43,895 nucleotides of DNA from Planctomycetota bacterium (GCA_018242525.1 JAFEBS010000050.1:1-43895); one strand, 5' to 3'; numbered from the stretch's first letter, positions 20,201-27,113 are shown. A program made the numbers and translations. Notes: generated by a model not told the origin, from the sequence alone.

Positions 20201-21562
20201 AAACGACAGATTGCTGTTTAAGACCAGTGTTGCGCCGGGCAGGTTTGTCGGAGCCAGGTATGACCATTCGGCGGGACTCCAATTCCAGCCGTTGCCGCGG
20301 TTGAAATTACTCAACATCTGGTTGCTGTAGGTCCGCGTATGCGACCACGGCGTCTGGAAGGCCGACGACGTCACATCCGTCCGCTCCAACCGGACCTGTC
20401 CGTTGAAGTACCGGATCGGTGCATCCGTCCAACTGCTCGTGCAGACACCTGTACAGGGATCACAATACGATTCCCGGCGGCGACCACGTGACGAACTGGA
20501 GGAACTCTTGGAACTGGAGTCGCTCTGTGAACTGGAATCACTCTGAGATCCCGAGGAGTCCGAGTTGCTCGACCCGCTGAACGAACTTGAGGAACTGGAA
20601 GAGCTGGAAGAACTTGACGATTGGGAAGAATCGGAGGAACTCGACATCGAATCGGAGCTACTCCCCGACGCCGAATCGCTCGCCGACGTTGAGCTGTCGG
20701 AACCACTTCCTGACGTGGACCCACTGCTGCTGGACGTGGAATCACTGCCGGACGTCGAACCACTTCCAGATGTGGAATCACTCGCCGACGTCGAACCACT
20801 CCCGGATGTTGAGCTGTCGGAACCACTTCCTGATGTGGACCCACCGCTGCTGGACGTGGAATCACTGCCGGACGTCGAACCGCCTGAGGTCGAACCGCTC
20901 CCGGACGTTGAGCCGCCGGAACCACTTCCTGATGTGGACCCACCGCTGCCGGACGTAGAATCACTCGCCGACGTCGAACCACTCCCGGATGTTGAGCCGC
21001 CGGAACCACTTCCTGACGTGGACCCGCCGCTGCTGGACGTGGAATCACTGCCGGACGTCGAACCACCAGAGGTCGAATCGCTCCCGGACGTTGAGCCACC
21101 GGAACCGCTTTCTGATGTGGACCCGCCGCTGCCGGACGTGGAATCACTGCCGGACGTCGAACCGCCTGAGGTCGAACCGCTCCCGGACGTTGAGCCGCCG
21201 GAACCGCTTCCTGATGTGGACCCACCGCTGCTGGACGTGGACCCGCCGCCGGACGTCGACCCTCCGGATGTCGAGCTGCCCCCCGACGTTGAACCGCCAG
21301 AATCACTTCCAGACGTGGATCCGCCACCGCCGGAGGTCGAGTCACTGCCGGACGTTGAACCGCCAGAAGACGAGACACTCCCACCGCCACCCGAACCACT
21401 TCCTGAACTCGACGAACTTCCGGATCCGCTGCTTGAGCCGGATCCACTATCGGAGGTCGAGCCGCCACCTGATGTGGAATCGCTTCCCGACGTTGAGCCA
21501 TTCGTCGAAGAAGTTTCGCTGCTGGAAGTCGAGCTTCCGTCCGATGAGGATCCAAGCGGCAT
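14300..21562 (-). CDS. Giant RHS/YD-repeat protein with serine-rich N-terminal region and distinct C-terminal tail
   Basis: 2420 aa. Residues 1 to about 355 are almost only Ser, Gly, Thr and Asp. A basic patch (RGRRRE) and DPCTGVC lead into the shell domain (residues ~370-2177), which has many YD repeats (for example FDYDLLGRLIHDRV). The RHS-associated core ends at DPYGL (residue ~2177), the usual junction. Beyond it lies a 243-residue tail of a different kind with eight cysteines, containing ILYAGHNTG (H2252) and AGFGCGVSTGNAG (C2297). No signal peptide was found. RHS proteins form a closed cocoon holding a C-terminal effector, so the tail is the likely effector; its activity is not known. 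Serine-rich loops interrupt the shell at about 16960-17015, 19206-19256 and 19867-19910. ATG 21562 has AGGA upstream at a long spacing. Confidence 0.9.
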   Translation of the reverse strand: MPLGSSSDGSSTSSSETSSTNGSTSGSDSTSGGGSTSDSGSGSSSGSGSSSSSGSGSGGGGSVSSSGGSTSGSDSTSGGGGSTSGSDSGGSTSGGSSTSGGSTSGGGSTSSSGGSTSGSGSGGSTSGSGSTSGGSTSGSDSTSGSGGSTSESGSGGSTSGSDSTSGGSTSGSDSTSSSGGSTSGSGSGGSTSGSGSTSASDSTSGSGGSTSGSGSGGSTSGSGSTSGGSTSGSDSTSSSGGSTSGSGSDSSTSGSGSTSASDSTSGSGSTSGSDSTSSSSGSTSGSGSDSSTSASDSASGSSSDSMSSSSDSSQSSSSSSSSSSSSSFSGSSNSDSSGSQSDSSSQSDSSSKSSSSSSRGRRRESYCDPCTGVCTSSWTDAPIRYFNGQVRLERTDVTSSAFQTPWSHTRTYSNQMLSNFNRGNGWNWSPAEWSYLAPTNLPGATLVLNSNLSFPRYFFQDPVTGLYSPMFGDLCTFVHQSGQFVLTERDGAVKVFHDFASATRPGEFVSQTSPGGNLLQVVQETTTRIVEVQQTQAGTTVSFLYQYGNGYLTSGSSSSESAASGGNLIGCISRVRMGTGLWQYVTQAVYTYYDGSSSHGNLNDLQTVTLQNWLPDTSSSSGAGGDWVDVSTEYYRYYTPDQSGGFVHGLRYVCLPQAYSDLAALVGDPLSASDAEVALFADYFYAYDDSDRAVLEQVKGGSQTYTLAFEDNPRHATSSSSGSSTFETADYNVWLNKTIETRPDGTVKIVYCNNVGLPMLSVLRQSQVSPVAGSSSGSSSSSGASGEWCHFYRFDTAGRPILTAEASAITGYDDTYDDLLNFNPVTGQFAYLKNDDGLIRLTNYYAASDAPQPEGYQKSEQIQQGQSGTPILLNSTTYETVTAGGITVHPIATQTQYPDASNPVITIQTSYAYTFHTGTVQPQQQTTTLPVISTSQNGSGVANTRKAYFDQLGYQLWDMDERGFITGTTYDSITGAVIQQIRDYDTSQTGNAAPTGWVTPTGGGLNLVTDMTVDNQGRTIQSLGPSHSIDLAGTVTTVRTASWSVFDDVNHMTYSGQGYATGTSPSYTCTLVNPVSITKMGPGGRVNEQIQATAVSTAGTLADIITAAGGGATAFPQSRYTRWTTTQYTDCCLAASQRVYHSIPSTGMGTAGTNYDETDYGYDVMKRPYRTVSPGGTITEQVYETRGLVTSVWIGTNDAGATMSDPSGGGADPANNMVQVTANEYDYGMAGGDGNLTQQTQYVDNSTTRVTAMTYDYRNRQLAIDGEIDYFAQTYYDNLNRIVKSERYDTTASGHLIARTVTNFDDLSRPYQTIQYEVDPATGTVGYGLTSNTWYDQTGHVIKSLPAGSSLFTKTTFDSLGRSVVAYRGYDLSETSYAGALTVTDDVILEQVETVYDAAGNAIQSTSRQRYHNAPATQTGALQDPNTTPKARVSYSAAWQDGIGRIVATANYGTNGGSALSRPGTVPSASDTVLVSLSRFDQAGNSDETVDPSGMITRMEFDDAGRTITQIDNAQSGSSSSSFTSTSTSDSSSSGGCSPSDDVNRTTRFTYTADGQQATLTAVNAQTGDQVTTWAYGTTLTDSDIASSQLLRSVTYPDSTSSSDLISYTYNRQGQQTTLTDQRGCVHTFDYDLLGRLIHDRVTTLGTGVDGAIQRLSTNYEVRGLRLTLTSYDNATVGSGSIVNQVQFAYNNFGQLTTDYQSHSGAVNTTSTPKVQLNYANGSANTIRPITLTYPNGRVLTYDYGTSGDISDAVSRIGSIVDDDLSATHLADYSYLGLASAVIVDYTQPGVEYILASLTGTNDPDTGDIYSGLNRFGRVKDCRWYDTGNSTETVRLQYGYDRVSNRLWRSDLVAQSLGKDFDELYAYDGLHRLQDMQRGALSSGHTSISSENFAQCWTLDSTSNWSGFREAASGGGWTLAQSRSANTVNEITGVTNTIGTAWVTPAYDLAGNTTTLPKPADPTTSFTGTYDAWNRLVALADATTTELVQTNQYDARMFRTARLDFTAGAMAETRHLYYSFRWQSLEERIGTSPWTASPERQQVWGLRYIDDLVVRDRDTNSDASFDERLYGLQDANWNMVCLIDEAALPKERYLYSPFGQPVILSAAMSPLSGSLFDSCTLFTGQHFDPQTQMSLFRIRWLDTLTGQFLTRDPLRYVVGANMYSCTFAVNDVDPYGLAPEAAPVSALSPSNTVDDDVRIVISNAIRQVVEERFGPTISVADLLPQSGLTELTVTVPPIVTRIPCEIILYAGHNTGVFGLMYSDFGSGVVQRDMDGWRPNNNTNMSVPCGTFVAGFGCGVSTGNAGQTASINDWISRNIPANSIPDVARSGDAEVSPQLATQQLRSGIDAATSLANKLKKKYLCGGMRCKSITIHVECDADYRDYLENSRWPDKNKVMRDNWPVSAADRTLCDYTKTIPIN
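20497..21562 (-). repeat. In-frame minisatellite encoding the serine/glycine-rich region
   Basis: The box GGAACCRCTT-CCTGAYGTGGACC recurs starting at 20699, 20819, 20918, 21002, 21101 and 21200. The spacings are 120, 99, 84, 99 and 99 bases, all multiples of three, so a 33-residue unit dominates and length changes would keep the reading frame. Confidence 0.85.
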
Positions 21563-21670
21563 AATTGCGATGTCCTGTTTTTAAGTGGTCCACTTGAGTA
21601 CGAATGTCTTTCGGACGCGACTGTGATCTGGTCGGGAATCTGCGGCGGTTCAGCCCTGCCTCGGTTCGGT

Positions 21671-23431
21671 TCAGCAGGCTGTGAATTTGGACTGAATCAA
21701 ATCCCACACCGAATCCACGTCCAGGGCTTCCGTGGTGTGCGCGAACAGCGCGCCCGATTGGTCGCCCGAAAACAGTCTGCCGGGCCAAATCTCGACGGCC
21801 CGTTGCGATGCGGGGATTTCGTGCCAGGCCCGCTGCCCGAACACGTCTGAGTTGCGAAACCAGAAAAAAGAACCCAGATACTGATAGGCACCGCCGTCAC
21901 CAGTGACGTTGATTGGCAACTTGAAGGCTCCGGTGATCGGGTGAGTTTCCAGATTCGTCAGGATCTGCTCCGGATCGCCCAGGTTGGCCTGGTACAAGAT
22001 TTCTTCCAACCGGTCCACCCGGGCACCGGACGACGAGGTCACCCCATTGGCATGCCCATAAAATGTGACCCCGGATTCACGGGACACCGTCTGAAGCAGC
22101 GGCGCAAATGTGACGGCCTGGCCCAGATCGGCATTGTTGGGAAACGTGACCCAGTGATTAATGCGATGCCCGGCAAATGCAGACTGCACCGCCGACAGCG
22201 TTTCTGACTCGGCATCCGTGACAACTCCAATGGAGCGCACGCCATCGAACTGGTCGATTCGCTGCAACAATTGTGCGACATTCCGTCGCCATGTTCCCTC
22301 TCTGTCCGGCCAGATGTGATAACAGAGATGGCGCTTCGTCGAATTCGTCAGACATCCCTCGGTTCGCGCTTCGGGAACTCCCGCCGGTTCATCCCGCGGT
22401 TCCGGCGTCGGCTGTTCCGGCAATTTGTCGAACTCTGCCAGGGCCGCTTCGGCTTCCGCGAGAGTCGCGGCGCGAATCCGCGTAAACGAGGCAAAGCCGA
22501 ATTGGCGAACAACGTCCCAAGTCAACGACGGGTGGTACAGACAGACTCCCTTGTGTCCGCTGCGAACGCATTCACTGGCGACGAACTGATACCAGCGAGC
22601 CAGACTCGACTCCGGGCTCCCCGAGGCAACCGCGGCACAGACGCCACGATCAAGTTCGTGCTCATTTCGCCAGTACCCTTGATGCCAACCCCGCAACCGT
22701 AGTTCGGCGGCCACCTCCTTCGGGGCCTCCAGATAGATCGTCTTCGGCTTTTCCACCATCCAGGCGGGATTGGAAAGACGTTCTGGATCGACCCAAAACG
22801 AAATGCTGTTGACGTTTCCACTGATGTTGCTGGGCCCGGCATCCTGGCCCACCAGCCATTTGCCGGGGCAGTACACCTTGAGCCTTCCCGATTCGTGCAG
22901 CCGGCCCAAATGGTGATCGATATGTTCGCCGTTGACGAACGGCGTGGTCGACAGGTGTCGGTACAGCTTGTGGTAACCACGCTTGTGAACCGCAAATGCG
23001 TGTGTGCGATTGACATTGTACGGAATATAGCAATGGGCATTGACCGGTTGCGGGGGATGAGCCACCTCGTGCAACAATTGGCCACCCAGATACGCCATCT
23101 CCCAATCATCCGGCAGAGACTCCAGAAACTGCCAATACAGGTCCTCAAACCCCTCGCGGAACACCGCATCATCTTCAAAAACGAGATAGGACTCGACGCC
23201 TTCGTTGTAGCACTTCTCCAAGATCTGCATGTGCGAGCGATAGCAACCCCAAGCACCGCGCCCTGCCGTCCACCAGTCGGGATGCTGGACAGTGTCCCCA
23301 TGCACTGCCCGCCAAACGTCAATCGAGCCCAAACTTGGGGGAATCGATGCCTGAAACTTATCAAGACGATCCGTCTTGAACGCCAGATTGATGACGAACA
23401 GTCTCTCGGGAATGCGCATCGAGTAATCCAT
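21671..23431 (-). CDS. Glycosyltransferase family 25-like protein with a second C-terminal domain
   Basis: About 586 aa from ATG 23431 (TTG 23434 and ATG 23419 are alternatives; none has a strong ribosome-binding site). The N-terminal ~210 residues match the LPS glycosyltransferase family 25 pattern: FVINLAFKTDRLDKF, WGCYRSHMQILEKC, and YLVFEDDAVFREGF with the EDD metal site. A middle section (~240-360) and a proline-rich linker (EQPTPEPRDEPAGVPEA) lead to a separate ~200-residue domain: LCYHIWPDREGTWRRNV, VTFYGHANGV, and YLGSFFWFRNSDVF...EIWPGRLF. This last domain resembles one found in planctomycete glycosyltransferases, but I cannot name it. It probably acts in cell-surface glycan assembly together with the genes at 9271-12587. 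Its relation to the RHS gene, 108 bases downstream, is unknown. Confidence 0.8.
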   Translation of the reverse strand: MDYSMRIPERLFVINLAFKTDRLDKFQASIPPSLGSIDVWRAVHGDTVQHPDWWTAGRGAWGCYRSHMQILEKCYNEGVESYLVFEDDAVFREGFEDLYWQFLESLPDDWEMAYLGGQLLHEVAHPPQPVNAHCYIPYNVNRTHAFAVHKRGYHKLYRHLSTTPFVNGEHIDHHLGRLHESGRLKVYCPGKWLVGQDAGPSNISGNVNSISFWVDPERLSNPAWMVEKPKTIYLEAPKEVAAELRLRGWHQGYWRNEHELDRGVCAAVASGSPESSLARWYQFVASECVRSGHKGVCLYHPSLTWDVVRQFGFASFTRIRAATLAEAEAALAEFDKLPEQPTPEPRDEPAGVPEARTEGCLTNSTKRHLCYHIWPDREGTWRRNVAQLLQRIDQFDGVRSIGVVTDAESETLSAVQSAFAGHRINHWVTFPNNADLGQAVTFAPLLQTVSRESGVTFYGHANGVTSSSGARVDRLEEILYQANLGDPEQILTNLETHPITGAFKLPINVTGDGGAYQYLGSFFWFRNSDVFGQRAWHEIPASQRAVEIWPGRLFSGDQSGALFAHTTEALDVDSVWDLIQSKFTAC

Positions 23432-23659
23432 CAACGGGCGGTCGTGCTGTAATTCTCGGAGAGGATCTCTCCGTCGAATGTGCGATTTACAGGCCGTCTG
23501 GAGCTATGCCAGCGTGCATCGCATCACGATAGAGCGCACGTATCGTACTGTCAACAGGCGCGTCAGTGTGAAACCCCATATTGAGAAGAGTATGTCAAAA
23601 TAGTAATATTTTAAATAATCCGTAAGTACAATGTTTACCCAATCGGAATCTGCCGGGGC

Positions 23660-23679
23660 GAACGGAACAAGTTCCGTTC
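23660..23679. repeat. Hairpin-forming inverted repeat
   Basis: GAACGGAAC - AA - GTTCCGTTC, 9-bp perfect arms with a two-base centre, 30 bases beyond the stop of the 23709 gene. It may be a terminator stem, although no T-run follows on the minus strand, or a member of a dispersed repeat family. Confidence 0.5.
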
Positions 23680-23708
23680 TACGGCCACTCAATTCCCGGC
23701 GGGTGACT

Positions 23709-24131
23709 TCAATCGTGAAAGTAGGACAGGCTGTCCGGAAGATCCTTGCGGGTGAATTGTTCCTGATACTGCGGATCGTAGATTTTCAAGATCTTGTATT
23801 TGCCGTTGGTCACCCATTGCTTTGGATCACTGATGTTGATGGCACCGTCGTGAACCGTCGCCTGCGGGTTTCTGGTGATCGACTGTTCCTGGATCACGAT
23901 CTGGCCCCAGGCCAGCCAGCGGCCGTTGATGTTGTGGTACCAGTAGACCCGCACCGGATCGAGGTGAAAGAATCGAGGACCCGTCTTGCCCTTGAATTCG
24001 AAGACCATGTCCTTCACTTCATCCAGGGTGATCGGTTGCCGCCGATGCCGCTCCAGGTTGAACAGGTGATCGGGAAAACCTTCCGCGGTCGTGATCTGAA
24101 GGGTGTCGTTAATCTCAAGCAGGCTGCCCAT
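23709..24131 (-). CDS. Conserved-looking protein of unknown function
   Basis: 140 aa from ATG 24131, preceded by GGGAGA six to nine bases upstream (GGGAGAAAACGAG-ATG). The frame stays open to 24338, but the extra N-terminus is translated repeat DNA (family B) and is not credible. No signal, membrane segment or known family was recognised. The sequence looks like a soluble, mostly beta protein (FHLDPVRVYWYHNINGRWLAW, VTNGKYKILKIYDPQYQEQF). It is the last gene of the minus-strand run starting at 32489, 214 bases after the epimerase gene and separated from it by repeats, so co-transcription is uncertain. Confidence 0.6.
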   Translation of the reverse strand: MGSLLEINDTLQITTAEGFPDHLFNLERHRRQPITLDEVKDMVFEFKGKTGPRFFHLDPVRVYWYHNINGRWLAWGQIVIQEQSITRNPQATVHDGAINISDPKQWVTNGKYKILKIYDPQYQEQFTRKDLPDSLSYFHD

Positions 24132-24200
24132 CTCGTTTTCTCCCATGCCGTCAGTGGTATGACCCGGGCGCGCGACCGAGGTTGGATACACATTGACGAA

Positions 24201-24227
24201 TCCTTCGCTCGCGCGTCGGGCTAGTGT
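24201..24227. repeat. Dispersed repeat, family D copy
   Basis: TCGCTCGCGCGTCGGGCTAGTGT at 24205-24227 matches the end of the element at 7388-7410 with one mismatch. It directly precedes the tandem family B repeats. Confidence 0.65.
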
Positions 24228-24233
24228 TGTCCT

Positions 24234-24330
24234 CGTTCCCAAGCTCCAGCTTTTCATCGTTCCCAAGCTCCAGCTTTTCATCGTTCCCAAGCTCCAGCTT
24301 GGGAACGCCCGTCTTTGAAGCTCCGCTTCA
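24234..24330. repeat. Three tandem 24-bp units plus hairpin tail, dispersed repeat family B
   Basis: Units begin at 24234, 24258 and 24282 (CGTTCCCAAGCTCCAGCTTT, then TCAT). The last unit instead completes a palindrome with 12-bp arms CGTTCCCAAGCT and AGCTTGGGAACG. A second small hairpin follows (GAAGC-TCC-GCTTC). The palindrome and tail recur at 36630-36679. Confidence 0.85.
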
Positions 24331-24345
24331 CGGTCCAAGCATTGT

Positions 24346-25188
24346 TTAGCCTTCCCAGCGGGATTTCATGAAGGCCAGGCCGTGTCTGGCCAGATGTTCC
24401 TCGTTCGGAAACATCTTTCGATAGATCTTCATCGACGAAATCATCTCAGGAAGACTCTGCCCGAACGCTTCGATTACCATCCATCCGTCGTAGTTGACTT
24501 CCTTCAACGCGGCAAAGGTTGCATCCCAGTTTACGCCTCCTTCTCCGGGAGTGGAGCGATCATTTTCGGCGATGTGAACGTGAACGCACAGGTCGGCACA
24601 ATCCCGCACCGCCCGGGTGATGTCTTTCTCTTCGATATTTGCGTGGAAGGTGTCGTACATCAATCGTAAATGAGGGTGGTTGATCTCACGGACGAACCGG
24701 ATCAAGTCCTGCATGCAGGTCAGGATGTAACATTCGAACCGGTTCAGGTACTCGACGGCCAGCGTGACACCGGCGTCCTGTGCGTGGTCGGCCACCTGGA
24801 TCAGCGTGTCGGCGGCGTATTTCCATTCGTCGGCCGTGGGCCCGACAGCCGTGGACTGGCCAATGGCAGAATGCAGCGGTCCGCACAAGATCCGGCTGCC
24901 AACAGCATGGCATACGTCCACCGATTTTTTCAAATTGGTGACCGCCGCCTGGCGAATCGACGGCGAACTCGAGATCGGGTTTGATTCCGGCGTGTTCACG
25001 GCGACCGCCGTCCGATCCAGGCCCAGCTCATCCAGCTTGGCCGCGATCTGTCGAAAATGCGCCAGGTCGTAACTGAAGATCGGAAGTTCCACAGAGTCGT
25101 ATCCCCAGTTACGGATGTTTTCCAACAGGGGATAATGCGATTCATTCAGGTCGGTGGCCCACAACAGCATGTTGATGCCGTACTTCAT
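24346..25188 (-). CDS. Sugar phosphate isomerase/epimerase family protein (ketose 3-epimerase-like)
   Basis: 280 aa from ATG 25188, with GGAGAC upstream; the frame reads up to 25404 only through repeat family C. The AP-endonuclease-2-like TIM-barrel pattern is complete and resembles D-tagatose/D-psicose 3-epimerases: GINMLLWATDLNESHYPLLE at the start. Metal and catalytic candidates are E in AVEYLNRFE, D in RLMYDTFHANIEE, H in VHIAENDRSTPGEGG and E in MVIEAFGQ. In that family a Mn2+ or similar ion is held by Glu, Asp, His and Glu and epimerisation occurs at C3 of a ketose; the exact substrate here is unknown. It is cytoplasmic. It lies behind the P450 gene with a large palindrome between them, so it may be read from the same run or separately. 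Confidence 0.85.
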   Translation of the reverse strand: MKYGINMLLWATDLNESHYPLLENIRNWGYDSVELPIFSYDLAHFRQIAAKLDELGLDRTAVAVNTPESNPISSSPSIRQAAVTNLKKSVDVCHAVGSRILCGPLHSAIGQSTAVGPTADEWKYAADTLIQVADHAQDAGVTLAVEYLNRFECYILTCMQDLIRFVREINHPHLRLMYDTFHANIEEKDITRAVRDCADLCVHVHIAENDRSTPGEGGVNWDATFAALKEVNYDGWMVIEAFGQSLPEMISSMKIYRKMFPNEEHLARHGLAFMKSRWEG

Positions 25189-25204
25189 GGCACGTGTCTC
25201 CGTT

Positions 25205-25301
25205 AGCCCGTGGTAAAAGGGGTCTGACCCTTTGGAGGGCAATCGATTCTCGTTGATAATCAACTGCCCGGAGAGGGTCAGACCCCTTTTGGCCACGGGC
25301 T
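25205..25301. repeat. Long palindromic repeat element, family C
   Basis: AGCCCGTGG (25205-25213) pairs with CCACGGGCT (25293-25301), and AAAAGGGGTCTGACCCT (25215-25231) pairs perfectly with AGGGTCAGACCCCTTTT (25274-25290). The core GGGTCTGACCC recurs at 41137-41227. It could fold into a strong RNA hairpin between the P450 and epimerase genes. Confidence 0.85.
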
Positions 25302-25310
25302 GTGAGGCGA

Positions 25311-26570
25311 TCACGAATTCGAAAGTACCAGCGGCAGCGACTCCAGCAGCACGATGTCCTGGCGTGGCTGATACCGCAACCGCATGTAACAACCCTCCGG
25401 CCATTCCGGGATGCGCAATTGCGGATACGATCTGGTCAGGGTCTCAAAAAAGACATTGGCCAGCATGCGAATTTGAGGTCGGCCCGTACACTGATGTGGT
25501 CCCCAGCCAAACGTCAGATCGCCGTTGGACTCACCGGGTCGTCGGATGTCGAAGACGCGTCCGTTCTTGAATTTCCGAGGGTCACGCTGGGCGGCACCCA
25601 CATTGACCAGGCAAAGATCCCCCCGCTTGATTGTCTGGCCTCCCACCAACACGTCCTCCTTCGCCTTTCTCAGCGTGATCGGAGCGTAGGGATGGAATCG
25701 CAACATTTCTTCGACCGCACCCTGGACCAGTGACGCATCGGCAACCAGATCCTGATACGTATTCGTGGACAGCAGCAGATGAATGCCATCCGCCAGCAGG
25801 GCCATACTGGATTCGTGAAAGCCGCCCAGCAGGTGGTTTGTCACGACCTGAAAGACCTGGTAGTCGGAGATTGTTCCCGGGTTTCTGGACTGATGATCCA
25901 GGAGTCGGCTGATGAAGTCGTCACCGGGAGCGGACTTCTTACGAGCGAACAGCTCGGAGCAGTACTGTTCGAGTTCGACGATGGCGCGGTTGGCGCGATC
26001 GATCGATTCGTCGCTCAGGAAATCACAGTCGGTCGCATTGCGGAACACGATCAGGATGCCATTCAAGACCCATTCCCGCAGTCGGGGAAAATCTTCCAGC
26101 GGCATTCCCAGCACCGACATCGTGGCCAGGCACGGGAGCGGTTGACACCATTCCCGCATCGCCTCGATCGAGGTCAGGTTTCGGACCCGTTCCAACTGCG
26201 TCGAGACCAGTGCCTGAAACTGGTCCCGCAAGGCCTGGGGCCGGGATTCCGGACCGCTGAGCGCCCGGTAGGGGACCGATGCCTCGTGCCATGACCGGTA
26301 GGTGGACCAATTGGGCGGATCCGAAAACCGTAAGAGCCCGTCGGACCACTTCTGCAGCGGTTGTCCTTCGATGCGTTGCAGAAACCGTTCTCCCTTGGCA
26401 TCGCGATATCCGTGTCGGACGCTGAATCGTTGAATATCCGAACCAACCGCCACGGCTTCTTCGTAACCGGTAATGAACCAGAGGCCCGCTTCCGGGCTCC
26501 AGGTCACAGGGCCGTGATCCAGTTGCTGGTCGAATCCGGGGTAGGGATCGTTTTCAATGCGCAGTACCAT
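25311..26570 (-). CDS. Cytochrome P450
   Basis: A heme monooxygenase, 419 aa from ATG 26570 (GGGGAGA six bases upstream). The heme-ligand loop is FGWGPHQCTG, with the thiolate Cys at about residue 361. The K-helix ExxR is EEMLR. The I-helix reads LLGGFHESSMALLADG, where most bacterial P450s have A/G-G-x-E/D-T-T: the acid is kept, Thr is replaced by Ser, and Phe stands in place of the Gly. No membrane anchor is present, as in soluble bacterial P450s. The electron donor (ferredoxin and reductase) is not encoded in the window. It lies between the SRPBCC gene (84 bases) and the epimerase gene (122 bases). The substrate is unknown. Confidence 0.93.
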   Translation of the reverse strand: MVLRIENDPYPGFDQQLDHGPVTWSPEAGLWFITGYEEAVAVGSDIQRFSVRHGYRDAKGERFLQRIEGQPLQKWSDGLLRFSDPPNWSTYRSWHEASVPYRALSGPESRPQALRDQFQALVSTQLERVRNLTSIEAMREWCQPLPCLATMSVLGMPLEDFPRLREWVLNGILIVFRNATDCDFLSDESIDRANRAIVELEQYCSELFARKKSAPGDDFISRLLDHQSRNPGTISDYQVFQVVTNHLLGGFHESSMALLADGIHLLLSTNTYQDLVADASLVQGAVEEMLRFHPYAPITLRKAKEDVLVGGQTIKRGDLCLVNVGAAQRDPRKFKNGRVFDIRRPGESNGDLTFGWGPHQCTGRPQIRMLANVFFETLTRSYPQLRIPEWPEGCYMRLRYQPRQDIVLLESLPLVLSNS

Positions 26571-26654
26571 CGGAGTCTCCCCAATTGGGACGAACATTAC
26601 ACTGTGACCGGACCTGACTTTCTCCGGCGTTGACGTTGCCTTTTCCCGCGGGCG

Positions 26655-27113
26655 CTATTTCAGCGGAAATCGCTTCTGGAGTTCCCGAAAGCCGTTCCAA
26701 TAGAAGTCGCTGATGGCATCGGACGGATAATCGAAGGTGCTTTCCCACTGAACAAAGCAGGTCTTGTCAAGGTCGCCCGAAAAGACGCGGAGCGACGCCT
26801 TGTAATTCTTGACCGCCTCGCCCCAGGGGCCCTGGTACCACTTGTAGCGATAGTGAAAATCGTCGTTATCCATCGATACAAGTTCTTCCGTGGTGATCGG
26901 CTGACCGGGAAAGGTCAGGTGCCTGCGCAGTTGTCGGGTGTGAGTCTGCTCGGCCGGAATCTCGATGACGGTGATATCGGGATGCCACTCCTGGATCGTG
27001 TAGAATCCCCCGACCACCTCCCACACTTTCGCCGCAGGAGCCCCCAATTCGACGACCCGAATGACGTGCTGTGGTTTGTAGTCATTGCCGGTGTGTTCGA
27101 CTTTGTCGGTCAT
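26655..27113 (-). CDS. SRPBCC (START/Bet v1-like) family protein
   Basis: 152 aa. The sequence fits the polyketide cyclase/dehydrase-like SRPBCC fold: an opening beta strand and helix (HVIRVVELGAPAAKVWEVVG), a loop (FYTIQEWHPDITVIEIP), curved sheet strands (FVQWESTFDYPSD) and a long C-terminal helix (AISDFYWNGFRELQKRF). Such proteins bind hydrophobic ligands, and some act as cyclases or aromatases. No signal peptide is present. ATG 27113 has GGGGA about six bases upstream. It lies between the ferritin-like gene (67 bases) and the P450 gene, so binding a cluster intermediate is a reasonable inference. Confidence 0.85.
   Translation of the reverse strand: MTDKVEHTGNDYKPQHVIRVVELGAPAAKVWEVVGGFYTIQEWHPDITVIEIPAEQTHTRQLRRHLTFPGQPITTEELVSMDNDDFHYRYKWYQGPWGEAVKNYKASLRVFSGDLDKTCFVQWESTFDYPSDAISDFYWNGFRELQKRFPLK

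Noticed and set aside
20371..21555. Minus-strand frame rich in Arg, Pro, Ala, Val overlapping the RHS N-terminus
   Set aside because: Another frame of the same low-complexity repeat; it has no independent support.
20565..21584. Long plus-strand open frame (about 339 codons) rich in Pro, Glu, Leu, Asp, Val
   Set aside because: It is the antisense reading of the Ser/Gly/Thr minisatellite of the RHS gene. The composition follows from the repeat, with no start signal and no domain.
24234..24307. Three regularly spaced repeats, considered as a CRISPR array
   Set aside because: The units are directly adjacent with no spacers, and the same sequence occurs alone at 36630. No cas gene is present.
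24132..24338. N-terminal extension of the 140-aa unknown protein
   Set aside because: It translates tandem repeat DNA (family B and D), and only ATG 24131 has a proper ribosome-binding site.
25189..25404. N-terminal extension of the epimerase-like protein
   Set aside because: It passes through palindrome family C and overlaps the end of the P450 gene. ATG 25188 starts at the conserved first strand of the family.
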